A DNA stretch of 10,550 nucleotides from PVC group bacterium (GTDB lineage Bacteria > Verrucomicrobiota > Kiritimatiellia > CAIKKV01 > PXCX01). The stretch spans positions 1-10,550 of the forward strand of contig PXCX01000321.1 in NCBI GenBank assembly GCA_003565195.1, written 5' to 3'. Positions 1 through 6,753 of this stretch are shown here, piece by piece. Below the pieces are notes generated by a model that was not told the origin of the DNA, did no database searches, and saw only the letters and a list, made by a program, of their open reading frames with translations. The first letter of the stretch is position 1. Each line of letters begins with the position of its first letter. The translations under genes were made by a program, and so were the position numbers.

Positions 1-111
1 CTGAAACGGCGGAGCTACGGCTTCCACGATGACCAATACTTTTTCCTGAAAATACTCAATGCTACAGGAGCTCTACCAACCCTCCAAAGCCTCTCTCACC
101 CACACTTTTGA
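1..111 (+). CDS. Transposase C-terminal fragment (ISL3-like), partial at the window edge
   Basis: The plus strand is open from base 1 to a TGA at 109-111, giving the last 36 residues of a protein. It contains the run KRRSYGFHDDQYFFLKI, which resembles the C-terminal end of ISL3/IS204/IS1001-type DDE transposases (K-R-x-x-x-G-x-R/H-D-x-x-Y-F-x-L-K-I). The catalytic part lies outside the window. About 40 bp after the stop, the sequence ending at 150 reads on the minus strand as GGCTAAAACACCC, a GG-led end typical of this family's terminal repeats, so I place the element border near 150. The transposase call is fairly safe. The family name rests on one short motif. Confidence 0.6.
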   Translation: MKRRSYGFHDDQYFFLKILNATGALPTLQSLSHPHF

Positions 112-150
112 AGAATGAACCGTGTTAACAATGGGATGGGTGTTTTAGCC
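1..150 (+). mobile_element. Right end of an insertion sequence, putative border at about 150
   Basis: This stretch holds the transposase C-terminus and about 40 bp of non-coding end. The border at 150 is inferred from two signs. The minus-strand reading of 130-150 begins GGCTAAAACACCCATCCC, like an IS terminal repeat. The minus-strand reading frame beginning at 224 also stops resembling a protein at this point. The 8 bp at 151-158 (TTATTCAA) would be one copy of a target duplication. The other end lies outside the window, so neither repeat nor duplication can be confirmed. Confidence 0.45.
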
Positions 151-224
151 TTATTCAAATCTGACGTATGATCGGCGCCGCAGAGCAAGCAATGCGAGTG
201 CAGTCGTGCCTGCAAGGCGGCCAT
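151..224 (-). pseudogene. 5' remnant of a small gene, possibly a PaaI-type hotdog thioesterase, cut by the IS
   Basis: An ATG at 224 lies 16 bp after the stop of the third NifX-like gene, in the position of the next operon gene. The 24 readable codons include HSHCLLCGADHTSDLN. The H-x-x-C-L-x-C-G followed by a short x-x-L-N stretch resembles the N-terminus of many PaaI-family thioesterases (H-x-x-C-x-x-C-G-x-x-N-P-x-G-L-x-L-x-F). The frame then runs into the putative IS end at 150. What follows encodes no recognisable hotdog sequence. No strong ribosome-binding site is seen. That a gene was truncated is likely; its family is a low-confidence inference from about 15 residues. Confidence 0.35.
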
Positions 225-240
225 GTCCGTCGATGCGCAA

Positions 241-579
241 TCAGTGATCACAGAAGTTCGTCCCGGCCGCGAGTGTTCCCTCCAGGTATTGGCGCGCGAT
301 GTGTTCGGGCTCGCCGGCCGGCACCCCGACCACGACCTTGATGCTGTTCTCGGCGAAGAGCGCCTGGGCGCGCTGCCCCATGCCACCGGCGATGATGACG
401 CTGGCACCCTCCTTGTGCAGCCAGCGCGGCAGCACGCCGGGCTCGTGAGCCGGAGGCGTCAGCATCCGTATGCCCGTCACGTTCTTTGCTTTCTCGTCCC
501 CGTCGAGCAACGCGAATTGCTCGCAGTGTCCGAAGTGCATGCAGAGTTTCCCTCCCGCTACCGGTATCGCGATCTTCAT
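241..579 (-). CDS. NifX/NifB-type metallocluster-binding protein (third NifX paralogue)
   Basis: This 112-residue single-domain protein belongs to the dinitrogenase iron-molybdenum cofactor biosynthesis (NifX/NifB C-terminal) family, whose members carry Fe-Mo-type clusters or precursors. It opens with MKIAIPVAGGKLCMHFGHCEQFAL. Residues C13, M14, H15, H18 and C19 form a candidate ligand set. PPAHEPG (42-48) and GGMGQRA (65-71) are further motifs, and the protein ends NFCDH, adding C110 and H112. I chose the ATG at 579 because an AAGGAG lies just upstream and because it overlaps the stop of the preceding ATPase gene by 4 bp (576-579), implying translational coupling. The cysteine- and histidine-rich loops separate it from the other two NifX paralogues here and suggest it handles metal directly. 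It probably works in the cytoplasm with the two ATPases. The family is certain; the metal is not. Confidence 0.9.
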   Translation of the reverse strand: MKIAIPVAGGKLCMHFGHCEQFALLDGDEKAKNVTGIRMLTPPAHEPGVLPRWLHKEGASVIIAGGMGQRAQALFAENSIKVVVGVPAGEPEHIARQYLEGTLAAGTNFCDH

Positions 580-1538
580 ACAGTCTCCTTGGTTTGTTGC
601 CTTCCTTCCAGGTTCTCCCATAGCGCTTTGATGTCGTCGCCGGCCGCCGCGCCGGGCAGATCCACTACGGCCCGGTTGCGGACTTGCGCATCCGTAACGG
701 CCCGGTCATAACGCACGCGCCCGGCGATCGCGGCGCCGGCCTGGCGGGCATCGGACTCGATGCGCCCGGCCATGTCCGCGTTCAAGTCCCACTTGTTCAC
801 GCACACGGCAGCCGGGATGTTGAAGTGGCGTGTGAGTTCGAGAACTCGCGCCATATCGTGCGCGCCCGACAGCGTGGGTTCGGTCACAACCACAACCAGG
901 GATGCTCCGCTCACGGATGCGATCACCGCGCACCCGACACCCGGCGGGCCGTCCACGATGACAAGGTCGCATTGGCGTTCCTCGGCCAGCGTCCGGGCGA
1001 CTTCCCGGACCTTGCTGACCAGTTTGCCGGAGTTCTCACCGCCCGGGACGAGCCGCGCATACACCATCGGGCCGTGGCGTGTGTCGGAAACATACCATTC
1101 TCCGGCAACGCGTTCGGGAAAATCGATGGCCTTCACGGGGCATGCCCATACGCAGACGCCACAGCCCTCGCAGGAGGTCGGGTCAATCGTGAAGGCGTGC
1201 TCTTTCCGCGGATCCTCCTTGCCGTCGGAGCGGATGACGGCGCCGAACCGGCAGCGCGCGAGACAGGCGCCGCAGCCGATGCAGTCCGCCTGGCGGGTAA
1301 CGGCCTCGTGGCCGCAGCGGAATTCCTCGCGGCGGCGGATCGTAGGCGCCAACAGCAGGTGCAGATCCGCCGCATCCACGTCGCAGTCCGCCAGCACGGC
1401 ATGTGGTCCCAGCCGTGCCTGTCCGACGAAGCCTTGGCGAAGTCGGGAGCCCGTCGAACCGGTCAATGCCGCGAACGAGGCGACAATACTCGTCTTGCCC
1501 GTCCCGCCTTTACCGCTGATGATAACGATTTCTTTCAT
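576..1538 (-). CDS. MinD/Mrp-type P-loop ATPase with inserted 2x[4Fe-4S] ferredoxin domain (second ATPase)
   Basis: A 320-residue deviant-Walker ATPase. The P-loop KGGTGKTS lies at 10-17 and the aspartate motif DCDVDAADLH at 51-60. Two ferredoxin-type [4Fe-4S] motifs follow: C86-x2-C89-x2-C92-x3-C96 and C123-x2-C126-x2-C129-x3-C133-P. DGPPGVGC (196-203) matches the switch II region and VNKWD (247-251) the guanine-like base motif. Such proteins use ATP to drive assembly or transfer of metal clusters, here presumably with the partner ATPase just upstream and the NifX-like proteins. The ATG at 1538 is set by a 4-bp ATGA overlap with the upstream ATPase stop. The odd feature is residues 26-46, about 21 extra residues between the P-loop helix and the aspartate motif. 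They are encoded by hairpin-forming DNA and look like an in-frame repeat insertion (reported separately). Matches the class of Desulfovibrio ORP-cluster ATPases. Confidence 0.92.
   Translation of the reverse strand: MKEIVIISGKGGTGKTSIVASFAALTGSTGSRLRQGFVGQARLGPHAVLADCDVDAADLHLLLAPTIRRREEFRCGHEAVTRQADCIGCGACLARCRFGAVIRSDGKEDPRKEHAFTIDPTSCEGCGVCVWACPVKAIDFPERVAGEWYVSDTRHGPMVYARLVPGGENSGKLVSKVREVARTLAEERQCDLVIVDGPPGVGCAVIASVSGASLVVVVTEPTLSGAHDMARVLELTRHFNIPAAVCVNKWDLNADMAGRIESDARQAGAAIAGRVRYDRAVTDAQVRNRAVVDLPGAAAGDDIKALWENLEGRQQTKETV
1401..1463 (-). repeat. In-frame palindromic insert inside the second ATPase gene
   Basis: About 63 bp encode residues 26-46, which have no counterpart in the partner ATPase. 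There the P-loop helix runs almost directly into the aspartate motif. The DNA contains a 24-nt imperfect hairpin at 1423-1446: in gene sense, stem CCGAC/GTCGG with two CTTCG copies either side of a short centre. A second inverted repeat lies beside it (GCACGGC at 1394-1400 with GCCGTGC at 1412-1418). The edges are estimated from the protein and are uncertain by a few codons. Confidence 0.5.
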
Positions 1539-2368
1539 GCTTTCACCTGCCCCCAAAGTTTCAGCATATTATCCGACCATTCCGGCAAAACGCGGACCGC
1601 CATGTGGCCGCGGGAATACGCTTCCGCCACGCGGCGATGATCGGGGATCTCCAACAGGATCGGGATTGCTTGCGCCATGCAGAAATCGCGCACGCGCCGG
1701 TCTCCGGAATCCGCCCGATTGATGACGACCCCATGCGGAACCCCGAATTGCCGGATCATCTCCACGGCCAACCGCAAGTCATTCAGCCCGAACGGGGTCG
1801 GCTCCGTGACCAGAAGGACAAAGTCGGCGTCCCGTACCGTGGCGACCACCGGACAGGACGTGCCGGGTGGGGCATCCATGATTGCTACACCGCCCGCGAT
1901 AGCCTTCTCCTTCACCGTCCGAATAAGCGGCGGCGCCATGGGCTCGCCAACGTTAAGGCGCCCTTGCACAAAAGCCAGTCGTTCGGCCATTCCCGTCTCG
2001 ACCACGCCGATCGTCCGATTCTCCTCGCGAATGGCGCCCGCTGGACACACAAGGGCGCACCCGCCGCACCCGTGGCAGAGTTCGGCAAAAACCAGGGGTT
2101 TCTTCAGGACCGCAATGGCATGGTACTGGCAGACCTCGGCACACTTGCGGCATCCAGTACACTTTTCCTCATCCACCACGGGCACCGGAATGCCGACCGG
2201 CTCAGTGTCCGTGATCTCCGGTTTGAGGAAGATATGGCCGTTCGGCTCTTCGACGTCGCAATCGAGGTACTGAACCGTTCGACCGTTGTCCGCAAGAACA
2301 CAGGCAAGGTTCACGGCGACCGTGGTCTTCCCAGTGCCCCCCTTTCCGCTGGCAATGGCAATTTTCAC
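1535..2368 (-). CDS. MinD/Mrp-type P-loop ATPase with inserted 2x[4Fe-4S] ferredoxin domain (first ATPase)
   Basis: A 277-residue ATPase. Its P-loop KGGTGKTT lies at 9-16 and DCDVEEPN starts at 37. Two [4Fe-4S] motifs follow at C70-x2-C73-x2-C76-x3-C80 and C98-x2-C101-x2-C104-x3-C108-P. DAPPGTSCPV (165-174) is the switch II region, with an exposed cysteine at 172, and VINRAD lies at 215-220. It is the usual partner of the second ATPase; the two probably form a pair or heterodimer that binds and moves a cluster. The frame stays open upstream to 2662, but that part encodes arginine-rich nonsense. I place the start at the GTG at 2368, which gives the family-standard N-terminus MKIAIASGKGG. This start overlaps the DUF5320-like gene's stop by 4 bp (GTGA). 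The gene ends in an ATGA overlap with the next ATPase. Confidence 0.93.
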   Translation of the reverse strand: MKIAIASGKGGTGKTTVAVNLACVLADNGRTVQYLDCDVEEPNGHIFLKPEITDTEPVGIPVPVVDEEKCTGCRKCAEVCQYHAIAVLKKPLVFAELCHGCGGCALVCPAGAIREENRTIGVVETGMAERLAFVQGRLNVGEPMAPPLIRTVKEKAIAGGVAIMDAPPGTSCPVVATVRDADFVLLVTEPTPFGLNDLRLAVEMIRQFGVPHGVVINRADSGDRRVRDFCMAQAIPILLEIPDHRRVAEAYSRGHMAVRVLPEWSDNMLKLWGQVKA

Positions 2369-2727
2369 CGGGCCTTTTCGGCTTCGAGTTCCTCGATACG
2401 CTTCCGGAGATCTCCCAGCGCGCCTTCGAAGGACTCCGCCTGGCCTTTCAGCGCATCCAACGGCTGTTCGCGGGTCGGCGCGACGGCGGTGGGCGGCACT
2501 CCACTCGCCATGGGCCACCCGGCCGCCGCACGCTGCCATCCGGTCAGCCCCGTGGCGTAGAACATGTTCCGCCGACCGCGTCCGCCGCCGCCGCGCCCCC
2601 AGAAACCGCGTCCCCGTCCGGATACCGGATTCATGTATCCGGGCACGCCGTACCCGGCGCAAAACCCTGCTCCGCGCCCCGTCATGGCCCCCATTCCCAT
2701 GGGTCCCGTTCCATCTCCTGCCGGCAT
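2365..2727 (-). CDS. DUF5320-like glycine/arginine-rich small protein
   Basis: A 120-residue protein starting MPAGDGTGPMGMGAMTGRG, the hallmark opening of DUF5320 proteins, which often sit beside NifX and MinD-type genes in anaerobes. Residues 1-55 are rich in glycine, methionine and arginine (GRGRGFWGRGGGGRGRR) with a single cysteine, and look disordered. Residues 88-120 are charged and form a likely short coiled coil, ending LRKRIEELEAEKAR. The ATG at 2727 has a strong AAAGGAGG upstream. The longer frame to 2844 runs through the end of the preceding NifX-like gene and is less likely. No catalytic motif is visible. Tight coupling to the first ATPase (4-bp overlap) argues for a partner or scaffold role in the same complex, but its function is unknown. 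Confidence 0.85.
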   Translation of the reverse strand: MPAGDGTGPMGMGAMTGRGAGFCAGYGVPGYMNPVSGRGRGFWGRGGGGRGRRNMFYATGLTGWQRAAAGWPMASGVPPTAVAPTREQPLDALKGQAESFEGALGDLRKRIEELEAEKAR

Positions 2728-2747
2728 AACTGCCTCCTTTCTGTTGT

Positions 2748-3110
2748 TTACGCCCAATGTCCCTCGACGTTGGCCGCCGTTGTCTCGTTTAGCTCGCCTG
2801 TCTTGAACAATTGGACCGCGTTCGTGACGTTCATTTGGCCGCACAGATACAACTTTATCCCGGCCGCATTCAGCGTGCGGAAGGCTTTGGGACCGACATT
2901 GCCCGTGATCACGGCTTCGGCTCCAAGCCGGGCGACCGTCTCGCCGGCCTGGATGCCGGCCCCCTGGCCGGCGTTCAGATTCTGCGTGTTGTCGTGGGCC
3001 GCCGACTCGTTCGTATCGGTGTCTACTACAATAAAGTACTTGGCGCGACCAAACCGCGGATCGAGACCGTCGGACATGTTCTTACCAATTGCGCTCACTG
3101 CTATCTTCAT
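2748..3110 (-). CDS. NifX-like metallocluster protein, candidate orange protein (ORP)
   Basis: A 120-residue single-domain NifX/NifB-type protein. The opening MKIAVSAIGKNMSDGLDPRFGRAKYFIVVD (read as two parts: strand one, then the DPRFGR loop at 17-22) is typical of the ORP branch. NAGQGAGIQAGETVARLGAEAVITGNVGPKA follows, with GQGAGIQ at 48-54 and TGNVGPKA at 69-76. It has only one cysteine (C90) and lacks the Cys/His loops of the third paralogue. In Desulfovibrio a protein of this type binds a Mo-Cu sulfide cluster non-covalently; extending that to this protein is inference from resemblance and gene context. The ATG at 3110 overlaps the preceding stop by 4 bp, and AAGGGAG lies about 10 bp upstream. 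A 20-bp gap separates it from the DUF5320-like gene. Confidence 0.88.
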   Translation of the reverse strand: MKIAVSAIGKNMSDGLDPRFGRAKYFIVVDTDTNESAAHDNTQNLNAGQGAGIQAGETVARLGAEAVITGNVGPKAFRTLNAAGIKLYLCGQMNVTNAVQLFKTGELNETTAANVEGHWA

Positions 3111-3550
3111 AACTCATTCTCCCTTACTTGTGTTTTTGATACTGAATTCTGTAATTGACGCCACCCTCGTCCGCCCTTGCCCACGTTCCTTCGACCACGA
3201 CATCGGCGCATCTGTCCGCAGCACCCCGGCATAATCAAGGCGGGATCCGACAGACTCCCGGACAACCACGCGGCGATGACTTCCTCAACATCACCCGCCG
3301 TAAACGGGACGACACTTACACCATGAGCGGCCAGCATGGCGGCCATCGGCTGCGAGATCGCCCCACAGATCAGGGTTTGCGGCGCAAGCGCCGCAAGTCT
3401 GTCCGCCTGGTATCGGAGTTCCGTGCCGGGCAGTGTTTCCACATGGCGAGACACTTCACGACCGTCTTGTAGGTCGAGGATCAACACCTGCCGGGCCACA
3501 TCGAAGACCGGCGAAATTCTTCCGTTCCAGATTGCCAGCGCCACTCTCAT
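3107..3550 (-). CDS. NifX-like protein with Cys-rich, basic C-terminal tail (first gene of the cluster)
   Basis: A 147-residue protein of the NifX/NifB cofactor family. MRVALAIWNGRISPVFDVAR (1-20) carries the WNGRISPVFD motif, and the globular part ends near residue 105. It is followed by MPGCCGQMRRCRGRR (107-121), with C110, C111 and C117 in a basic setting, and a polar tail. The tail cysteines could bind metal or dock on a partner. The frame is open to 3739, but the upstream part is translated from the inverted-repeat element. I take the ATG at 3550, which gives the normal family N-terminus. No clear ribosome-binding site precedes this ATG, and the repeat element ends only 9-16 bp upstream, so expression may have been changed by the insertion. 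It overlaps the ORP-like gene by 4 bp. Confidence 0.85.
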   Translation of the reverse strand: MRVALAIWNGRISPVFDVARQVLILDLQDGREVSRHVETLPGTELRYQADRLAALAPQTLICGAISQPMAAMLAAHGVSVVPFTAGDVEEVIAAWLSGSLSDPALIMPGCCGQMRRCRGRRNVGKGGRGWRQLQNSVSKTQVRENEL

Positions 3551-3559
3551 GAATTGATG

Positions 3560-3782
3560 CCAGTAGCATCCCATAGGGATGCGGAATGTTGGAAAACTGG
3601 AATATGGAATGATGGAAACTGAGGCAAATACGACGCTTGCGTTTTTAGCGTCAGGCATTGCGCCAATTTTGTGTTGCATATTTTCCGGCTTGCAGAACAA
3701 CAGAGTTGACCTTCTATCATTATTCCAACCTTCCAACATTCCACAATTCCAGTATTCCGCATCCCTATGGGATGTCTACCGG
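3560..3782. repeat. Long inverted-repeat element (MITE-like) between regulator and ORP-type operon
   Basis: Bases 3567-3587 and 3754-3774 form a perfect 21-bp inverted repeat, and each copy carries the small palindrome CATCCC-N3-GGGATG. Outside it, CCAGTAG (3560-3566) and CTACCGG (3776-3782) extend the arms with one mismatch and one bulge. Inside, both arms continue as imperfect octamers of the form TGGAANNN (about 3590-3619 on the plus strand, about 3719-3752 on the minus). The centre (3620-3715) is AT-richer than the genes and contains a GACGCT/AGCGTC hairpin, but no gene. Removing the element would leave the two flanking genes only about 16 bp apart, so it looks like an insertion into a continuous operon. 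No clear target duplication is seen. Confidence 0.7.
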
Positions 3783-3789
3783 AACGCGT

Positions 3790-5211
3790 TCATGGCGTCC
3801 CGGTTTCGCGGCGTTCCGCCGTCTTCCGGCCTGAACGACCATCCCGATCGGGCAGCTCGATCCCGAGGACCTTGATCTTGCGGAACAGCGTGCTTTTGTG
3901 CAATCCGAGCGCCTGGGCGGCCGCTAGGCGGTTGCCTCCGTGAGTCTCCAGCGCCGCACGAATGGCTTGCGCTTCCGCGGCATGAATCTGCGCGGCGATG
4001 GTCTTGCCAACGGGAGGCTTAACGTGCAATAGCTGGCCGGTCAGCTCGGGCGGCAGATGGACCTGCTCGATTTTCCCCGAGTCGCACAGCACAAAAGCCC
4101 TCTCGATGATATTCTCCAGCTCGCGAACGTTGCCGGGGTAGTCGTGCGCCATGATAAGCGTCATTGCGTCCGTGGCAACGCCCGCGATAGACTTGTCCTG
4201 CCTGCGGTTGAAACGGGCGACAAAATGCCCGACCATCAAGGGAATGTCCTCCTTGCGTTTCCGGAGCGGCGGCAGGTCGAGCTTGACCACATTGAGGCGG
4301 TAGAAGAGATCCTCGCGAAATGCTCCCTGGCGGATGAGGGCGGTCAAGTCACGATGCGTGGCGGCGATGATACGGACATCGGCCTTCCGCGTTTGTGTTC
4401 CGCCCAGCGACTCATAAGTCTTCTCCTGCAAGACGCGTAGCAGGCGCACTTGCATCGCCGGGGTGATATCCCCGATCTCATCGAGAAACACGGTGCCACC
4501 CTCGGCCATGGCGAAGCGGCCGGGTTTGTCCCTGGCCGCTCCCGTGAAGGCGCCCTTGACGTAACCGAACAGCTCGGATTCGAGCAGCGTGTCGGGTAAT
4601 GCGCCACAGTTAACGGGCACGAACGGCTTATCCTTGCGCGCGCTCAGGTTATGAACGGCGCGCGCCAGGAGTTCCTTGCCCGTGCCGGTCTCGCCGTGAA
4701 TCAACACCGTCACGTCGCTGGATGCGACCTGGGGCAACAGGTCAAACACCCGGCGCATGGCGGCGCTGCGGCTCACCAGATCGCCCACCTGGACCCGGCC
4801 CTCGAGTTCCTTGCGGAGTTCCTCCACCAGGCTGAGATCGCGAAAAGTTTCCGCCCCGCCGACAATTTTCCCGCTGGCGTCGCGCAGAATCGCCGTGGAG
4901 ACGGAGATCGGGATACGACGTCCTTCGGCGTCAATGATAAACGCCGACTGGTTGATGATCGGCTTGCCGGTCCTCACCGTGTGGCGGAGTGCGCAGTCCG
5001 TCTCGCACATGCTTGCCCGGAACACGTCCGAACAGGTCTTGCCGATCGCTTCACGGCGACGGATGCCGGTAATGGCCTCGGCGGCGCGGTTGAACGAGGT
5101 AATGCGCCAGTCGGCATCCACGGTAAACACGCCGTCCGAAACACTCTCCAGGATGCTTTCGGCATCGGCGCGAAACGGCGGCATAGGTTTTGTGCTATGC
5201 GATCGAGACAT
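3790..5211 (-). CDS. Sigma-54-dependent activator with PAS sensor, AAA+ and Fis-type HTH domains
   Basis: A 473-residue enhancer-binding protein. A PAS domain spans about residues 15-125 and carries three cysteines (C60, C69, C73) in the C-E-T-D-C-A-L-R region, a possible redox or cluster-sensing site. The AAA+ core follows: Walker A GETGTGKE (173-180), the sigma-54 contact loop GAFTGA (220-225), Walker B VFLDEIGD (241-248), FREDLFYRLN with the arginine finger region (298-307), and YPGNVREL (358-365). The C-terminus has a Fis-type helix-turn-helix at about 425-450. All catalytic motifs are intact. The ATG at 5211 is preceded by AAGGGAAGG. There is no receiver domain, so it senses directly through PAS. 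Its place beside ORP-type genes matches the Desulfovibrio arrangement, where a sigma-54 regulator controls the ORP operons; it probably controls this cluster, the importer, or both. Confidence 0.95.
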   Translation of the reverse strand: MSRSHSTKPMPPFRADAESILESVSDGVFTVDADWRITSFNRAAEAITGIRRREAIGKTCSDVFRASMCETDCALRHTVRTGKPIINQSAFIIDAEGRRIPISVSTAILRDASGKIVGGAETFRDLSLVEELRKELEGRVQVGDLVSRSAAMRRVFDLLPQVASSDVTVLIHGETGTGKELLARAVHNLSARKDKPFVPVNCGALPDTLLESELFGYVKGAFTGAARDKPGRFAMAEGGTVFLDEIGDITPAMQVRLLRVLQEKTYESLGGTQTRKADVRIIAATHRDLTALIRQGAFREDLFYRLNVVKLDLPPLRKRKEDIPLMVGHFVARFNRRQDKSIAGVATDAMTLIMAHDYPGNVRELENIIERAFVLCDSGKIEQVHLPPELTGQLLHVKPPVGKTIAAQIHAAEAQAIRAALETHGGNRLAAAQALGLHKSTLFRKIKVLGIELPDRDGRSGRKTAERRETGTP

Positions 5212-5268
5212 TTACACCTTCCCTTGCGAGGAACATGGTAGCGGCCGGTGACCACCGCGACCGGGCTT

Positions 5269-5297
5269 CTTTGATATCGCATTTTGCGATATCAAAG
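5269..5297. promoter_or_regulatory. Perfect 13-bp inverted repeat, likely operator of the sigma-54 regulator
   Basis: CTTTGATATCGCA is followed after TTT by its exact reverse complement. The repeat lies in the 145-bp gap between the FmdE gene and the regulator, 58 bp upstream of the regulator's ATG. The stem is AT-rich and no U-run follows on the minus strand, so it is a poor terminator and a better protein-binding site. Self-binding by the adjacent activator is the simplest guess. Confidence 0.6.
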
Positions 5298-5348
5298 CTG
5301 CAACCTCGGTTGTTTGACTCAATGAATGTAGCAAACAGTGCATGAGCA

Positions 5349-5364
5349 TGCAACGGCTACCCCA
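5349..5364 (-). promoter_or_regulatory. Possible sigma-54 (-24/-12) promoter for the regulator gene
   Basis: On the minus strand 5364-5349 reads TGGGGTAGCCGTTGCA: TGG and TTGCA are spaced so that GG and GC are exactly 10 bp apart, the invariant sigma-54 pattern. The remaining -24 bases match poorly. It overlaps the end of the FmdE gene, and the predicted start near 5338 gives a 127-nt leader containing the inverted repeat at 5269-5297. One chance match of this quality in a few kilobases is possible. Confidence 0.3.
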
Positions 5365-5958
5365 ATTGCTGCGCGCATGGGACGCATAATGTCCGCGCCC
5401 CGATCGCGCGGCAACGGGTTTCCATCATCCGCTCGCCGCACACCGGGCAACGGTTTGCGGCATGAATACGCGCTCGGGCGGGCGGCGGTTCGCACACTCC
5501 GTCAATCCGCAACAGGTCAGGCTCTTCCAGCGACATGAGCCATTCGATGCGGCGTTTGCGACCCTCGTCCACCGCCGTCTGCTCGTCAGCCGTTCGGTCT
5601 GTTTTTCGGGCAAGGACCGCTGTGCCGGACTCGACCGTTTCCGGCGCCTCGGCGTAGATGCGAACGCCCTTGCCGGTGGTGCGGTTAAAAACGGTGTAGA
5701 CGTGCTTTCCGTAATCCCGAAAGATCAGGTTTCCCTTGCCGAAAGTGCAGCCGCAGACGTACTGCACGGCATCCACGCCGCATGCGTCGTTCTCGACAAT
5801 GGCCACGAGATCCTCATCCTCAGCCCGCACGGCACAAAGCCGGTTCATGGCCGCCACGGCCACACGATAGCCCAGCGCAAGCCCCGGGCAGGCGTGACCA
5901 TGAAATGTTACCGTTTCCTCGAATGTGGGAATCCGTGTCCGTCGGGTTTCGTTCTGAT

Positions 5959-5962
<4 letters not shown>
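5357..5962 (-). CDS. FmdE-family protein with C-terminal zinc ribbon
   Basis: A 201-residue FmdE (formylmethanofuran dehydrogenase subunit E-like) protein. The N-terminal domain has HGHACPGLALG (21-31), the signature with a Cys and two His, followed by ENDACGVDAVQ (58-68) and CGCTFGKGN (70-78). These together form the conserved metal-binding pocket. A C-terminal treble-clef or zinc-ribbon uses C172, C175, C193 and C196. FmdE-like proteins occur widely outside methanogens, commonly next to molybdoenzyme or metal-importer genes, and their biochemical role is poorly defined. The ATG at 5962 has AAGGAG upstream and overlaps the stop of the ABC ATPase gene by 4 bp, so it belongs to the importer operon. 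This links the importer to molybdenum or tungsten chemistry by inference only. Confidence 0.93.

Positions 5963-6749
<787 letters not shown>

Positions 6750-6753
<4 letters not shown>

Noticed and set aside
684..1640. Long plus-strand open frames opposite the ATPase genes (also 760-1722 and 1604-2560)
   Set aside because: They are antisense shadows of strongly supported ATPase genes, with no family motifs and arginine/proline-rich compositions typical of shadow frames in GC-rich DNA.
3558..3573. Sigma-54-like TGGGATGCTACTGGCA on the minus strand with GG-N10-GC spacing before the first NifX-like gene
   Set aside because: The implied transcription start (about 3547) lies inside the start codon at 3548-3550, and the sequence is part of the palindromic end of the repeat element.
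3551..3739. N-terminal extension of the first NifX-like protein up to 3739
   Set aside because: The extra residues are translated from the inverted-repeat element; the family N-terminus begins at the ATG at 3550.
5269..5297. Inverted repeat as an intrinsic terminator of the fmdE operon
   Set aside because: The stem is AT-rich and no T-run follows in the direction of transcription.
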